The notes under the pieces are model-generated. The model saw nothing but the letters and a program-made list of their open reading frames with translations. It was not told the DNA's origin and searched no databases. From CAYYBE01 sp964470345 (GTDB lineage: Bacteria > Babelota > Babeliae > Babelales > Babelaceae): a stretch of DNA of 64,000 nucleotides. The stretch lies in assembly GCA_964470345.1 (NCBI GenBank), contig CAYYBE010000006.1, positions 41,241 to 105,240 on the forward strand. Reading direction: 5' to 3'. This document shows positions 35,962 through 45,323 of the stretch, piece by piece (positions within the stretch are counted from its first letter, which is position 1; each line of letters starts with the position of its first letter). The translations under genes were made by a program, and so were the position numbers.

Positions 35962-37503
35962 ATGATGAAAAATCTTTTTATACCACAATCTATTGGTGAT
36001 TTTTCTCTGTTTACTCAGCGCATTGTTGCTCTTGAGTTTACAGAAACTGAAGTCTTATGCGCTCTTGTTGTCTGGCATGGTAAAAGAAAGACCATAGAAA
36101 AAGTACTACAAGAGCCTATTTCGCAAGATGTTACAATTGCCCTGAAAGATCGTTCGATAGCTGCGTTAAAGCGAGTAATGGAACAGATCGGTTCGTATAC
36201 AAAAATTATAGCTGTTGTGCCAAGCTCAAAGGTTATTTTTAAAGAGATTTCTGTTCCTGCAATGAGCTGGCAAAAAATAAAGATGTTGTTGCCTTTTGAG
36301 ATTGAGCCTCTGCTCCCCTTCTCCTTAGATCAGGCTATGGTTGATGGAGTTGTTATTCGGCAGGGATCGCAAGAACAAAAAACAGAAGTATTAGTAGCGG
36401 CAGTCAAGCAAGACATTATGCAAGAACTGCTGGGATTGCTGGCTGACGCTCAAATTAAGCCTCATGTTGTCACGACCGACCTTGTAGAGCTTTATAGTTT
36501 TTATCGTGCATTACCAGAATATACTTCTGATACCCAAACTACGCTTGTGCTTGATCTAGAGCCTTCGTATGTCCGTTTACTCATGTTGGTCGACGGCAAA
36601 CTTTCTGCATTTCGCGTTATTCCTCAGGGGTTGGACCATAACGACCAAGATAGCTACCAGGCGCTTTTTGCAACGATTAATGTAACGGTAGAGAGTTTCT
36701 TAGCTAAAGTACAAAAAGAGCATATCGAAAACATTATTCTTTGCGGTAAAGGCGTTGAAACACCGGGAATGCAGGAGTTGGTAACTGATCGCATGCATGC
36801 TCCATGTCATGTAGCTCCACTGACGCAGCTTTTGCATGAAGGAATTATCCAAACGAAACAAGAGCTTGTGGAAAACAATCGATGTATTGTACCGGTAACG
36901 GCAGCGCTTTCATATCCAATGACTGAAGATTTTAATCTTGATACCCATGCTGCGGATCAACAGGTAAATTCACTGCTGACCAAACAGCTTATTATTACGC
37001 TAGTGCTTATTGGTAGCCTATTTATTATGGTATTGACCAACTCAATTATTACGCAACGCAATTTGAATGAGGAGTTTGCTGCGCGTGAACAACAGGCAAT
37101 TAGTCATATTACGCAACAGTTAAATCTTGTTCTTCCCAAAGCACATGCCGGCAAAAAAACGACGCTTACGATTGATCAAGTCAATAATTTGGCACAGGCG
37201 AAAGTGGTAAAAGAAGAAGAGCTTTGGTTCACGCTCTCCAGCCAAAACAGATTTCTATTTTTGGATTATCTTCAAGAGTTAAGCACTCGTCTTAATCGAC
37301 AGGATCTCGGTTTAGAATTGCGGCAGCTTGTTATGACCGAAGATACGATAACGCTTGAAGGTCGTGTAAAAAACTTTGAAGCACTGCGAACGTTTGAAGA
37401 AGATTTAAATCAATCAAAAATGTTTAAGAGTATCCAAAAACCACAAGATCTTAAATTTATCGTTAAAATGGTTCTTGATAAATCGCAGAGGGAAGAAGCA
37501 TGA
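35962..37503 (+). CDS. gspL: GspL-like protein (actin-like PilM domain plus PilN-like periplasmic domain)
   Basis: GspL ties the secretion ATPase to the inner-membrane platform. 513 residues: the actin-like cytoplasmic domain covers about 1-330 (IVALEFTETEVLCALVV, TTLVLDLEPSYVRLLML), a single membrane helix (LIITLVLIGSLFIMVLT) lies at about 345-361, and the C-terminal region (QDLGLELRQLVMTEDTITLE, ALRTFEEDLNQSKMF) resembles the PilN/GspL ferredoxin-like domain. The stop overlaps the start of the next gene (ATGA). Confidence 0.85.
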   Translation: MMKNLFIPQSIGDFSLFTQRIVALEFTETEVLCALVVWHGKRKTIEKVLQEPISQDVTIALKDRSIAALKRVMEQIGSYTKIIAVVPSSKVIFKEISVPAMSWQKIKMLLPFEIEPLLPFSLDQAMVDGVVIRQGSQEQKTEVLVAAVKQDIMQELLGLLADAQIKPHVVTTDLVELYSFYRALPEYTSDTQTTLVLDLEPSYVRLLMLVDGKLSAFRVIPQGLDHNDQDSYQALFATINVTVESFLAKVQKEHIENIILCGKGVETPGMQELVTDRMHAPCHVAPLTQLLHEGIIQTKQELVENNRCIVPVTAALSYPMTEDFNLDTHAADQQVNSLLTKQLIITLVLIGSLFIMVLTNSIITQRNLNEEFAAREQQAISHITQQLNLVLPKAHAGKKTTLTIDQVNNLAQAKVVKEEELWFTLSSQNRFLFLDYLQELSTRLNRQDLGLELRQLVMTEDTITLEGRVKNFEALRTFEEDLNQSKMFKSIQKPQDLKFIVKMVLDKSQREEA

Positions 37504-38060
37504 TGGGCTTTGATCGAATCCGTGAATATATAAAGAAGCTTGATCCTCAGCAGCTTTATCGAGCGATAGGGATCGTCTTTGGTGTTGTGTTACTCATGAT
37601 GAGCTTTTTGTTGTATAGCTACTATAGTGAAACGCAACAGCTTGAGCGTAAATTAAGAAGACTGAATCAACAACGAGAACAAGCCCGTGCCATTTTGGAA
37701 CGATATGCAAAAGTTTTACAGCAACGGGCTAAGGTCGATGAAATCTTGGCAAAAGATAAAAATTTTAAAATAATCCAATATTTTACGAATATTGAACAGA
37801 GATTGCAGTTAACACAACTCAGAATACGAGAGCCTGAAATTGCATCCGAAGAAAAAGTTGATGGATATACGGAAATTAAACTTACCGTTACACTTGGTGG
37901 CATCAATATGAAACAAGTGGCAGACTTGCTCTATGCTCTTGAGCAAAATGAACGGGTGTATATAAAAGAGTTGACTCTTACAAAGATGCAAGGGGCACCA
38001 CTTGTTGATATGTCTTTGGTTATCGCAACGTTTGAAGCGACGACAACCGTAGAAGAATGA
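37500..38060 (+). CDS. GspM/PilO-like inner-membrane protein
   Basis: 186 residues: a membrane helix at about 20-40 (IVFGVVLLMMSFLLYSYY), a coiled coil (ETQQLERKLRRLNQQREQA), then a small alpha/beta domain (TEIKLTVTLGGINMKQVADL) as in PilO/GspM, which pairs with GspL/PilN to form the periplasmic platform. It starts inside the gspL stop codon, as expected for a coupled partner. A second protein of this kind lies at 50579-51136. Confidence 0.85.
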   Translation: MMGFDRIREYIKKLDPQQLYRAIGIVFGVVLLMMSFLLYSYYSETQQLERKLRRLNQQREQARAILERYAKVLQQRAKVDEILAKDKNFKIIQYFTNIEQRLQLTQLRIREPEIASEEKVDGYTEIKLTVTLGGINMKQVADLLYALEQNERVYIKELTLTKMQGAPLVDMSLVIATFEATTTVEE

Positions 38061-38092
38061 GGGGCCCGTAGGAAACAATGAGGGATTGACTC

Positions 38093-40642
38093 ATGAAAAA
38101 AATATGCGGAATTTTACTTGTTTGCTTGGTATATACGAGCGGTAGTATGTTTGCGCAAGATGCAGACGAACAAGAAGCTGCTCTTAAAAAAGAGCAATCA
38201 GCTGGCGTTGCCAGTGATGTTGAACGACTTGAAAAACAGGTGACCAAAGAGATGGCTAAAGGGGTTGATATCGAAGAAGAGGTCACTCCTGAACTCGTAA
38301 CATCTGAAGAACCAGTAGAGGAAGTTAAAAAAGAAGAAGAAAAAGCGTTTACTACAAAGAAAGATAAACGAACGCTGGTAAAATTTGATTTTGAAAATGA
38401 AGATCTGGTCAATGTTATTAATAAATTTGCCGCACTCCAGCATAGTAATATTATTCTTCCCTACGGCGCACAAGCGATTACCCAAAAAATTACCTTTAGA
38501 TTAGGGAAAAAAATATCTCTGGCTGAAGCTGAGCGTTATTTAGATACATTTTTAGACATTGCTGGATACACCAAAGTACCACACGGTGATTTCTTTACCG
38601 TTGTAAAAGTTGATCCCAATATTACGCGTGAAACATTACCGTTATATGTTGGAGTTCCTCCCAAAGACTTGCCGTCGAGTGGGCGTATTCAAGTTGTGTA
38701 CTATCTCCAGAATTTAAAAGTACCAGAAAGCAGCCAAGGAACCGATCCGTTGCATGTTATTTTTAATGACATGCTTTCTGTTAATCGCAGCTATACGTTT
38801 GACATTAAGGCAAACGCAGTTATTGTCGCTGATAAAGCAAGTAATATTAAGGCGGCGATGACTATGTTACTTGAGCTTGATTCGATGGGAATCCATGATG
38901 TTGTTCGTAAAATGCAGCTTTATCATGCTTCAGCAACCATGTTAGCACCTCTTTTGCAGCAGCAAATCATAGCAGTAACCGGTGATCAACGTGGTCGTTT
39001 GCGTGCAGATGTAAGATCAGAAGCGGGATTGTTTTTTGCTCCAGGAACCAAAATTGTTGCTAATCCTCAAGACAACTCGCTCGTGCTTATGGGAAAAGAG
39101 CCTTCTGTTGCTCGTATTATGGATTTTGTTAATGAGTATCTCGATGTGCCGCTTGAATCAGGTCGTTCTATTTTGCACTATTATGACTGCCAATATCTTG
39201 ATGCAGAGGCTTTCGCAGCGGTTTTGAAACAAGTGGTCGCTACGCAATCGCGTTCAGGACAAGCGACAACCGATCAAGTATCCGGACCAAATCGCTCCTT
39301 TGAAGGTGTTATTATTGCCGCTGAGTCAATTGTGAAAGAGGAAGTCAAAAAAGCAGAAATAGCCTTAGCAAAAGAGGGTGAATCAATCTTGAAAGGAACG
39401 GTATTCCGAGGAGGAAACCGTATTGTTGTTGCGGCAAAAAATAGCGATTGGGAGCGTATTGAAAGGCTTATTAAAGAGATAGACAAGCCGCAACTTCAGA
39501 TAATTTTGCAAGTTATGATTGTTGATTTTACTGCAGACAAAAACAAGATTTTTGGGATGCAAACGCGAAACCCTTCAACGATGCAACTTCCTCATGGTGT
39601 AAATTTTCAAGCAGCTAATCTGGCTGCTCCTATTCTTGTTTCAAACACTGCAACAGAGACTCCAACAACGTTAGCAACTGACCTGCTTATGTTGCTTGGT
39701 GGAACGGCTACCACGCCCCCAACCCAAAGCGAGGCAAAAATTTTGACCTCATCTTCAACTGGTGATCCCGGCTCCTTGATACTCTCATTATCTGATCCTG
39801 CGGGTACCGGCATTTGGACCTTTTTGCAATGGCTTAATTCTTTTGGAGAGTTAAAAGTGCTTTCTCACCCCTATCTTGTGGTTCTTAATAATCAAAAGGG
39901 TGAGGAATCTCTTACTCAAACACAGCGATTGCAAGGACAATCAAGAACTGGTGAAGGTGGTGCAGTTGTTTCCGAAATTGATGACGTTCCTGCATCATTG
40001 AAAGTAAGTATTGTACCGCGTGCAAGTTCAGTTGATCGTCTTAACATTCAAGTTTCAATAAAAATTGATCAATTTGAAGGAACTAAGGGAAATATAGCGA
40101 CTCGAGAACTTCACACGAATGCTAACTTGAATAGTGGTCAGATGTTGGTTCTCGGAGGCCTTGCCTCGATCAATCAGACTGATGAAGAGAATGAAACACC
40201 GCTTTTGGGAAAAATACCAATTATTGGTTGGTTATTCTCAAGCAAGTCAAAAGCTTCGCGAAAAACCAATCTTGCTGTTTTTATTATTCCAACGATTGTT
40301 GAACCAAAAATTCGTTCAGGGCTCAATAAATATACAAGAGATAGAATTGCGATGTCTTATGGAGATATAGAAAGTGGAGCTCTTTTTGAACAATTTAAGG
40401 ATCCTATTAACTACCTCTTCTTTAAAGATAGGAAAAATGAGTCAGCCGAAACTCTCGATGAATATTTGGCTGAAAGTAAGGGTAATTTTGTGCGCCCACC
40501 CAAAATGCGTGGGCCTCGCGGGCCTAAAAGACCCGAAGAACAGGACAAAATTATTCCTCAAGAGGCCCATCAACTTAAGGTTATGCTTGCAGGAGAGCAA
40601 AATCCTGTGCTTTCAGTGAAGAATGGAAAGACGACGTTCTAG
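38093..40642 (+). CDS. Secretin (GspD/PilQ-like), copy 2
   Basis: 849 residues; ATG after GAGGGATTG. Sec signal, a Glu/Lys-rich segment to about residue 90, N-domains (VKFDFENEDLVNVINKFAAL, LPLYVGVPPKDLP, TKIVANPQDNSLVLMGKEP) and the secretin domain ending TPLLGKIPIIGWLFSSKSK and LAVFIIPTIVEPK. It differs from copy 1 across its whole length, so this is not a recent duplication. Both end with a similar tail (DPINYLFFKD.K and DEYLAESKG here). Two secretins in one operon suggest a mixed ring, alternative channels or a nested structure. Confidence 0.92.
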   Translation: MKKICGILLVCLVYTSGSMFAQDADEQEAALKKEQSAGVASDVERLEKQVTKEMAKGVDIEEEVTPELVTSEEPVEEVKKEEEKAFTTKKDKRTLVKFDFENEDLVNVINKFAALQHSNIILPYGAQAITQKITFRLGKKISLAEAERYLDTFLDIAGYTKVPHGDFFTVVKVDPNITRETLPLYVGVPPKDLPSSGRIQVVYYLQNLKVPESSQGTDPLHVIFNDMLSVNRSYTFDIKANAVIVADKASNIKAAMTMLLELDSMGIHDVVRKMQLYHASATMLAPLLQQQIIAVTGDQRGRLRADVRSEAGLFFAPGTKIVANPQDNSLVLMGKEPSVARIMDFVNEYLDVPLESGRSILHYYDCQYLDAEAFAAVLKQVVATQSRSGQATTDQVSGPNRSFEGVIIAAESIVKEEVKKAEIALAKEGESILKGTVFRGGNRIVVAAKNSDWERIERLIKEIDKPQLQIILQVMIVDFTADKNKIFGMQTRNPSTMQLPHGVNFQAANLAAPILVSNTATETPTTLATDLLMLLGGTATTPPTQSEAKILTSSSTGDPGSLILSLSDPAGTGIWTFLQWLNSFGELKVLSHPYLVVLNNQKGEESLTQTQRLQGQSRTGEGGAVVSEIDDVPASLKVSIVPRASSVDRLNIQVSIKIDQFEGTKGNIATRELHTNANLNSGQMLVLGGLASINQTDEENETPLLGKIPIIGWLFSSKSKASRKTNLAVFIIPTIVEPKIRSGLNKYTRDRIAMSYGDIESGALFEQFKDPINYLFFKDRKNESAETLDEYLAESKGNFVRPPKMRGPRGPKRPEEQDKIIPQEAHQLKVMLAGEQNPVLSVKNGKTTF

Positions 40643-40658
40643 TGTTACGCGATAGCTG

Positions 40659-41213
40659 TTATTTTTTGGGGGCCGGAGTTTCGACAAGGCCGAGCTTTCT
40701 GTCCCGATCGTCTTTTTCGTAAAGTGATCGGCTCGAACGTTCACATTTTGTAAGAGAAACAACCTTGCTGCAATCAATAGGTTTGCACTTAGTTGCGTAG
40801 TTGGCAGAGGAAGCGCTTGCTGCTGGTGTTGCTCCTTCAATGTCTCCCTGGAGAAAAAGATCATTTGGGCATGTGGTAGACGAACTATTTCCTTCGCAGC
40901 GGTAACAGGCGATTCGAGCTGGTTTATCTGTTGCATTTCTAAAAAGCTGAGATTGTAGCCAATCGCATCGAAATCCTAGGAAAAACTCTTTGGAGGGGTT
41001 GCTCATATTAACGAGGCGAATCATGTCATACGGTGTTCGGTCAGGCAATGTAATGGACGAAATTTGTACAAGACTGAGTTCATTGGGCTTACTTTTGAGC
41101 TCAATAACATCGGTTCCCTCAGGGATTTTTACAATCTTACATGAAGGTAACATACCCCATTGGTACGCTGTATTGGTTGTGAATATGAGAAAAAGAGTTA
41201 ATTTCTTAAGCAT
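40659..41213 (-). CDS. Exported Cys-containing protein of unknown function
   Basis: 184 residues; the ATG at 41213 follows AGGGGT. A short Sec signal (MLKKLTLFLIFTTNTAYQ) precedes a beta-rich region (VIELKSKPNELSLVQISSIT) and a Cys-rich second half (ACYRCEGNSSSTTCPNDLF, KCKPIDCSKVV, TKCERS) with paired Cys that could form disulfides outside the cytoplasm. It ends only 16 bp from the second secretin, convergently. Unrecognised. Confidence 0.65.
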   Translation of the reverse strand: MLKKLTLFLIFTTNTAYQWGMLPSCKIVKIPEGTDVIELKSKPNELSLVQISSITLPDRTPYDMIRLVNMSNPSKEFFLGFRCDWLQSQLFRNATDKPARIACYRCEGNSSSTTCPNDLFLQGDIEGATPAASASSANYATKCKPIDCSKVVSLTKCERSSRSLYEKDDRDRKLGLVETPAPKK

Positions 41214-41353
41214 AATTACCCCTAACCGTTAGCTTTGTTCTTCGTTCATCTCTTAATTAATCTTACTCGAAGCTTTTGGTTAGTTGCAATAACTTTATTT
41301 GACTTTTTCCAATATTAATAAAATAAAAACTTTTCACTGTGTAAAAACTATTT

Positions 41354-42613
41354 TTAATCTAGAGATCCAAACGTTTGCAATAACTGATCTTCGATTGCAA
41401 GCAAACGGTTATACTTGGCAAGCCGTTCACCACGGGAGCAGCCGCCTGCTTTAATTTGTCCCGCACTAGCCCCAACAGCAAGATCAGCGATAAAGCTGTC
41501 ATTCGTTTCACCTGACCTATGAGAAACGACCGTTTTCATGTTGTTTTGCTTACAAAGTTGGATTGCTTGAAGCGTCTCAGTGATAGTCCCAATTTGGTTT
41601 GGTTTAATGAGTACTGCGTTTGCAAGGCCTTGTTTAATGCCTTCTTCAATGCGATAAAAATTGGTTGCAAAAATATCATCACCGATGATTTGTATTTCTG
41701 AGCCACAGGCGGTCATGAGCGTTTGCCAGGCTACCCAATCGTCTTCAGCAAGTGGATCTTCAATCGAGTAAATAGGGTATGCTTGCAGCAGCGTTTGATA
41801 TGCTTCAATAAGTTCTAGCGAAGAAAGTTTTTTGTTATTCCAGGAATACAGGGTTGAGGTTGGGTCGTAATATTGCGTAGCGGCAAAGTCGAGGCCGATT
41901 ACACAGCGAGAATCATCGCTTTTTCCTACGCGTTCCATTGCTTCGAGCAAAAATTCGATTGCTTCTTCTGAAGATGCAAATTGTGCAGCAAAGCCACCTT
42001 CGTCACCAACAGCGGTCGATTTACCTTTTTTACGTAAAATCGTTTTTAATTCCTGAAAGAGTGTGACGCCAATTTCCATCGCAGAACGAAAGCTTGAAGC
42101 TCCTACGGGCAAAATCAAAAATTCTTGGATAGGAAGGCCATTGTCTGCATGAACTCCGCCATTAATAAAATTAAACTGAGGCAGAGGTACGGAGATCGTT
42201 TCTGCGCCACATAAATAGGCAAGTAGCTCATAGAGTTCAATTTGTTCAAAGATAGCCTGTGCTTTATAGACCGCCATACTGACAGCAAGAATCGCATTAG
42301 CGCCAAGGCGTGACTTGTCTGGCATCGTATCAAGGTCAAGAATTGCAATGTCGAGCGTAGGCCCATTTGGTTCTTTGCCGATAAGAGCAGGAGCAATAAT
42401 TTTTTCAATATTTTCAACTGCTTTGGTTACCCCCATTCCACCTAGTCTGCTTCCGCCGTCGCGTAACTCATAGGCCTCATGATGCGAGCGGGAAAGGCCG
42501 GTAGGGACCGATGCTATTGTTGTCATGCCATTATCAAGATAGAGTTCACATTCAACGGTTGGACAACCGCGCGAATCAAAGATTTCTCGCGCTTTAATAT
42601 GGGTTATTTTCAT
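41354..42613 (-). CDS. eno: Enolase
   Basis: Converts 2-phosphoglycerate to phosphoenolpyruvate in glycolysis. 419 residues starting MKITHIKAREIFDSRG at 42613. This start overlaps the tspO stop by 4 bp (ATGA) and excludes a longer reading to 42655. Conserved elements are GGVHADNGLPIQEF, VGDEGGFAAQF, the metal-binding SIEDPLAEDDW and GDDIFATN, LIKPNQIGT (catalytic Lys) and SHRSGETNDSFIADLAVG. The ending GQIKAGGCSRGERLAKYN matches the family with small changes. Coupled to tspO in one transcript. Confidence 0.95.
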   Translation of the reverse strand: MKITHIKAREIFDSRGCPTVECELYLDNGMTTIASVPTGLSRSHHEAYELRDGGSRLGGMGVTKAVENIEKIIAPALIGKEPNGPTLDIAILDLDTMPDKSRLGANAILAVSMAVYKAQAIFEQIELYELLAYLCGAETISVPLPQFNFINGGVHADNGLPIQEFLILPVGASSFRSAMEIGVTLFQELKTILRKKGKSTAVGDEGGFAAQFASSEEAIEFLLEAMERVGKSDDSRCVIGLDFAATQYYDPTSTLYSWNNKKLSSLELIEAYQTLLQAYPIYSIEDPLAEDDWVAWQTLMTACGSEIQIIGDDIFATNFYRIEEGIKQGLANAVLIKPNQIGTITETLQAIQLCKQNNMKTVVSHRSGETNDSFIADLAVGASAGQIKAGGCSRGERLAKYNRLLAIEDQLLQTFGSLD

Positions 42614-43110
42614 GGGAGCTCCGTAGGTTTTATTGTGGTTCGGTTGCGCAGCCAAAATGCGATATTAAGTGCCGTAGCAAGAAGCATCCATGCGGGATAC
42701 GGCAAAATAAGAAGTGCAACAAGTGAAGAATAATGCCAGCTTAGAAAAAAGAGCCCCCATGCAACGCAGTCAGTTATCAATGTGACAACCACTGAGCGGG
42801 CAAGCTGGTGCTGCTGAAAAAAGACATAGGTCCATGCAATATTTAAAAGAGCTGCCAGAGCGAAAAGAATCATGCTCAAAAATATTACCCATCCAGAGGT
42901 AAATTGGTTCCATATCACAAGCGCGGCGATTGTATTGGTTACAAAAATAATCTGCCAGGCAATACTAAAGAGCCAACCAGATGGGGTAAACCAAGGGCGG
43001 TTAAGTTTTGCATACCATGCACTGTTAACTCCTACAAGATATTTCCCTATAAGTGATGTGATAATTGCTATAAGGGGGATAATTGCATAATTTAGCTTAA
43101 AATTGTCCAC
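42610..43110 (-). CDS. tspO: TspO/MBR-family tryptophan-rich membrane protein
   Basis: Five-helix membrane protein that binds porphyrins and other hydrophobic ligands and is linked to oxidative or light stress. 166 residues from a GTG at 43110, with AAGGAG upstream. Family marks are WYAKLNRPWFTPSGWLFSIAW, LLNIAWTYVFF and PYPAWMLLATALNIAFWLRN. It lies back to back with the photolyase gene and is coupled to enolase. tspO and photolyase genes are neighbours in some other bacteria, which fits a light- or stress-related unit. Confidence 0.92.
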   Translation of the reverse strand: MDNFKLNYAIIPLIAIITSLIGKYLVGVNSAWYAKLNRPWFTPSGWLFSIAWQIIFVTNTIAALVIWNQFTSGWVIFLSMILFALAALLNIAWTYVFFQQHQLARSVVVTLITDCVAWGLFFLSWHYSSLVALLILPYPAWMLLATALNIAFWLRNRTTIKPTELP

Positions 43111-43224
43111 ACGCTCTCCTTTTTTAACGCTTTTTCTTGACCTTTATTCTTTGTACTACTCATAGTTAGTATGACGAGTTCATGATCATGCTTGCAATAC
43201 CTCGAGAATAAAAGGGGAATAAAG

Positions 43225-44625
43225 ATGTCAAAACAGTACGCTTGTGCGCTTTTTATCTTTCGAAGAGATTTGCGCCTTGCTGATAATACCGCTTTTACCG
43301 CGGCGCTTATGCAGAGTGAGACGGTCATACCCTGTTTTGTTTTTGATCCACGCCAGATTGATCCAAAGCAGCCGTATTATAGCGATCAGGCTGTTCGTTT
43401 TATGCTTGAATCGCTGAAAGACCTCGAGACCCAACTTACTAAAAAAAAGGGCAAACTCTTTACGTTTGGTGGGCGCGCAGAAGAAGTTTTAGCTAAGCTT
43501 ATTACGCAGTGCCGTAAGGCGAAATTACCGATTGATGCCGTGTTTGTGAATCAAGATTATACGCCCTTTAGCAAAAAGCGAGATGCAGCTCTGGAGCGTG
43601 TCTGTAAAAAAGAGCAGATCGCGTTCTGTTCTTTTCACGATAGCTTATTGCATGAGCCTGGTGTTGTACTCAAAAAAGATGACAAGCCCTACACACTCTT
43701 TACGCCATTTTATAAAACGGCGTTACAATATCCAGTTCGGTCACCTCATAACATATCTTTCACAAAAGCGACAGGGGCGTTATACGCGGGCAAGCTTCCT
43801 CTCAAGCCCTTCTTCCTTAAGCACGTCCCGCAACCAAAATCTGTTATTCGCGGCGGCTCTCGAGCTGCACAAAAACTTGTACGTCACCTCAAAAATTTTA
43901 CTTCATATCAAAAAACGCGCGATATTCCTGCGATTAAAACGACATTGCTTTCAGCCCATCTTAAGTTTGGAACCATTTCCGTACGGTACGTATATGCTCA
44001 AATGGTAGCGCATCTGGGCGCCTTGCACCCATTAACACGGCAACTTTTTTGGCGAGATTTTTATACACACCTGGTCTGGTATTTCCCTCACGTTTTTGGG
44101 CATCCGTATCATCAAAAGTTTGAACAACTTACATGGTCGTCTGATAAAAAACTCTTTGAACGTTGGTGTCGGGGACTTACGGGAGTTCCTCTTGTCGATG
44201 CAGGGATGCGAGAATTAAACGCAACAGGTTTTATGCATAATCGTGTTCGCATGCTTACTGCTTCGTTTTTAATCAAAGATCTTCATATCGATTGGCGACA
44301 AGGCGAACGCTATTTTGCCCAAAAACTTGTTGATTATGATCCTGCTATTAATAATGGCAATTGGCAGTGGGTTGCTTCAACAGGGGCCGATTCGCAGCCC
44401 TATTTTAGGATTTTTAATCCATGGATTCAGCAAAAAAAGTTTGATCGTGACTGTGTTTACATCAAAAAATGGGTGCCTGAGCTCGCAAATCTGAGCGCGC
44501 GGGAGATACACAGTTGGTTTAAGCAAGCGACCCGAGCACACCATGCGCAACTCTCATACCCTGCACCTCTTGTTGACCACGCAATCGAAACTCAGAAGAC
44601 GCTCGCACAGTATCGACGTTTGTAA
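43225..44625 (+). CDS. phrB: Deoxyribodipyrimidine photolyase (class I CPD photolyase/cryptochrome family)
   Basis: Uses blue light and FAD to split pyrimidine dimers. 466 residues from the ATG at 43225 (AGGGGA upstream). The N-terminal Rossmann domain starts CALFIFRRDLRLADN. The FAD-binding half has FWRDFYTHLVWYFPHVF, WCRGLTGVPLVDAGMREL, GFMHNRVRMLTASFL and NNGNWQWVASTGADSQPYF. A 10-bp palindrome CATGATCATG (43181-43190) lies in the divergent promoter region shared with tspO and could be an operator, though this is weak. Light repair suggests the organism or its host meets sunlight. Confidence 0.94.
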   Translation: MSKQYACALFIFRRDLRLADNTAFTAALMQSETVIPCFVFDPRQIDPKQPYYSDQAVRFMLESLKDLETQLTKKKGKLFTFGGRAEEVLAKLITQCRKAKLPIDAVFVNQDYTPFSKKRDAALERVCKKEQIAFCSFHDSLLHEPGVVLKKDDKPYTLFTPFYKTALQYPVRSPHNISFTKATGALYAGKLPLKPFFLKHVPQPKSVIRGGSRAAQKLVRHLKNFTSYQKTRDIPAIKTTLLSAHLKFGTISVRYVYAQMVAHLGALHPLTRQLFWRDFYTHLVWYFPHVFGHPYHQKFEQLTWSSDKKLFERWCRGLTGVPLVDAGMRELNATGFMHNRVRMLTASFLIKDLHIDWRQGERYFAQKLVDYDPAINNGNWQWVASTGADSQPYFRIFNPWIQQKKFDRDCVYIKKWVPELANLSAREIHSWFKQATRAHHAQLSYPAPLVDHAIETQKTLAQYRRL

Positions 44626-44707
44626 TATTTGTGACTTCACAAGTGCAAAATTCTGAACTAAGCTTGGGGCGTCTCTAGGTTTTTATAAAAGTTGAGAGGT
44701 TATTCTT

Positions 44708-45238
44708 ATGAAAGCATCTATCAAAAATTGTTGTTCTGCCCTTATACTCTGCCAGCTTCTGCTTGGAGCTAACCAAGTATGGTCGTCGGACAAGAAAAAA
44801 CGCGAAAAACCAGAGCAAGAGCAAAAGGTGTACGCTAAAAAAACTAAAGTGTCACAAGAAGAGCTTAATAAGCTTAAAAAAATAGAAAGCAGCTTAGCAG
44901 AATTATCGCAGAGAATTGTAGGTTTTGATGTTAATTTAAGAGAGAAAGATTTTAAGAATCTTGTCCTTTCAGTTCGCACGCAACTTGATGAACATTTAAT
45001 CGAGTTGGAAAAATCGAATGCTCCTATTGAAGAAAAGAAAAAGATTAAACAAACTATTACTGCTGCGGATGAGGCTCTCAATACGATGATTCATATTTGG
45101 GGCATGAGACAGGCAAAGCTGGAAGAAGCGCGTGAAAAAGCGTTAGAAGCAGAAGCTGCTGATTGGATCTATACCGGAACAGGTCCTCGTCCAGCAGGGG
45201 CAGACGTAATACCTCCTTCTTATTTAGCTCTTACGTAA
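44708..45238 (+). CDS. Exported helical protein of unknown function
   Basis: 176 residues; ATG after GAGAGG. A Sec signal (about residues 1-24: SIKNCCSALILCQLLLGANQ) is followed by a basic stretch and a Lys/Glu-rich helical, probably coiled-coil region (SQEELNKLKKIESSLAELSQ, LEEAREKALEAEAADW). Ends convergently to clpB with a terminator between. No family recognised. Confidence 0.65.
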   Translation: MKASIKNCCSALILCQLLLGANQVWSSDKKKREKPEQEQKVYAKKTKVSQEELNKLKKIESSLAELSQRIVGFDVNLREKDFKNLVLSVRTQLDEHLIELEKSNAPIEEKKKIKQTITAADEALNTMIHIWGMRQAKLEEAREKALEAEAADWIYTGTGPRPAGADVIPPSYLALT

Positions 45239-45270
45239 AGAGTATTTTGATCTCGAAATTGAGATAAAGA

Positions 45271-45306
45271 ACGGGCAGAAGATGTTTGTAGCATACTTCT
45301 GCCCGT
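45271..45306. terminator. Bidirectional terminator between convergent genes
   Basis: ACGGGCAGAAG (45271-45281) pairs perfectly with CTTCTGCCCGT (45296-45306). It lies between the stop of the exported helical protein (45238) and that of clpB (45324), with A-rich sequence on the left and T-rich sequence on the right. Confidence 0.75.
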
Positions 45307-45323
45307 ATTCTTTCTTGAACTTC

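Noticed and set aside
43583..44008. 141-codon plus-strand frame
   Set aside because: It is an alternative frame inside the photolyase gene.
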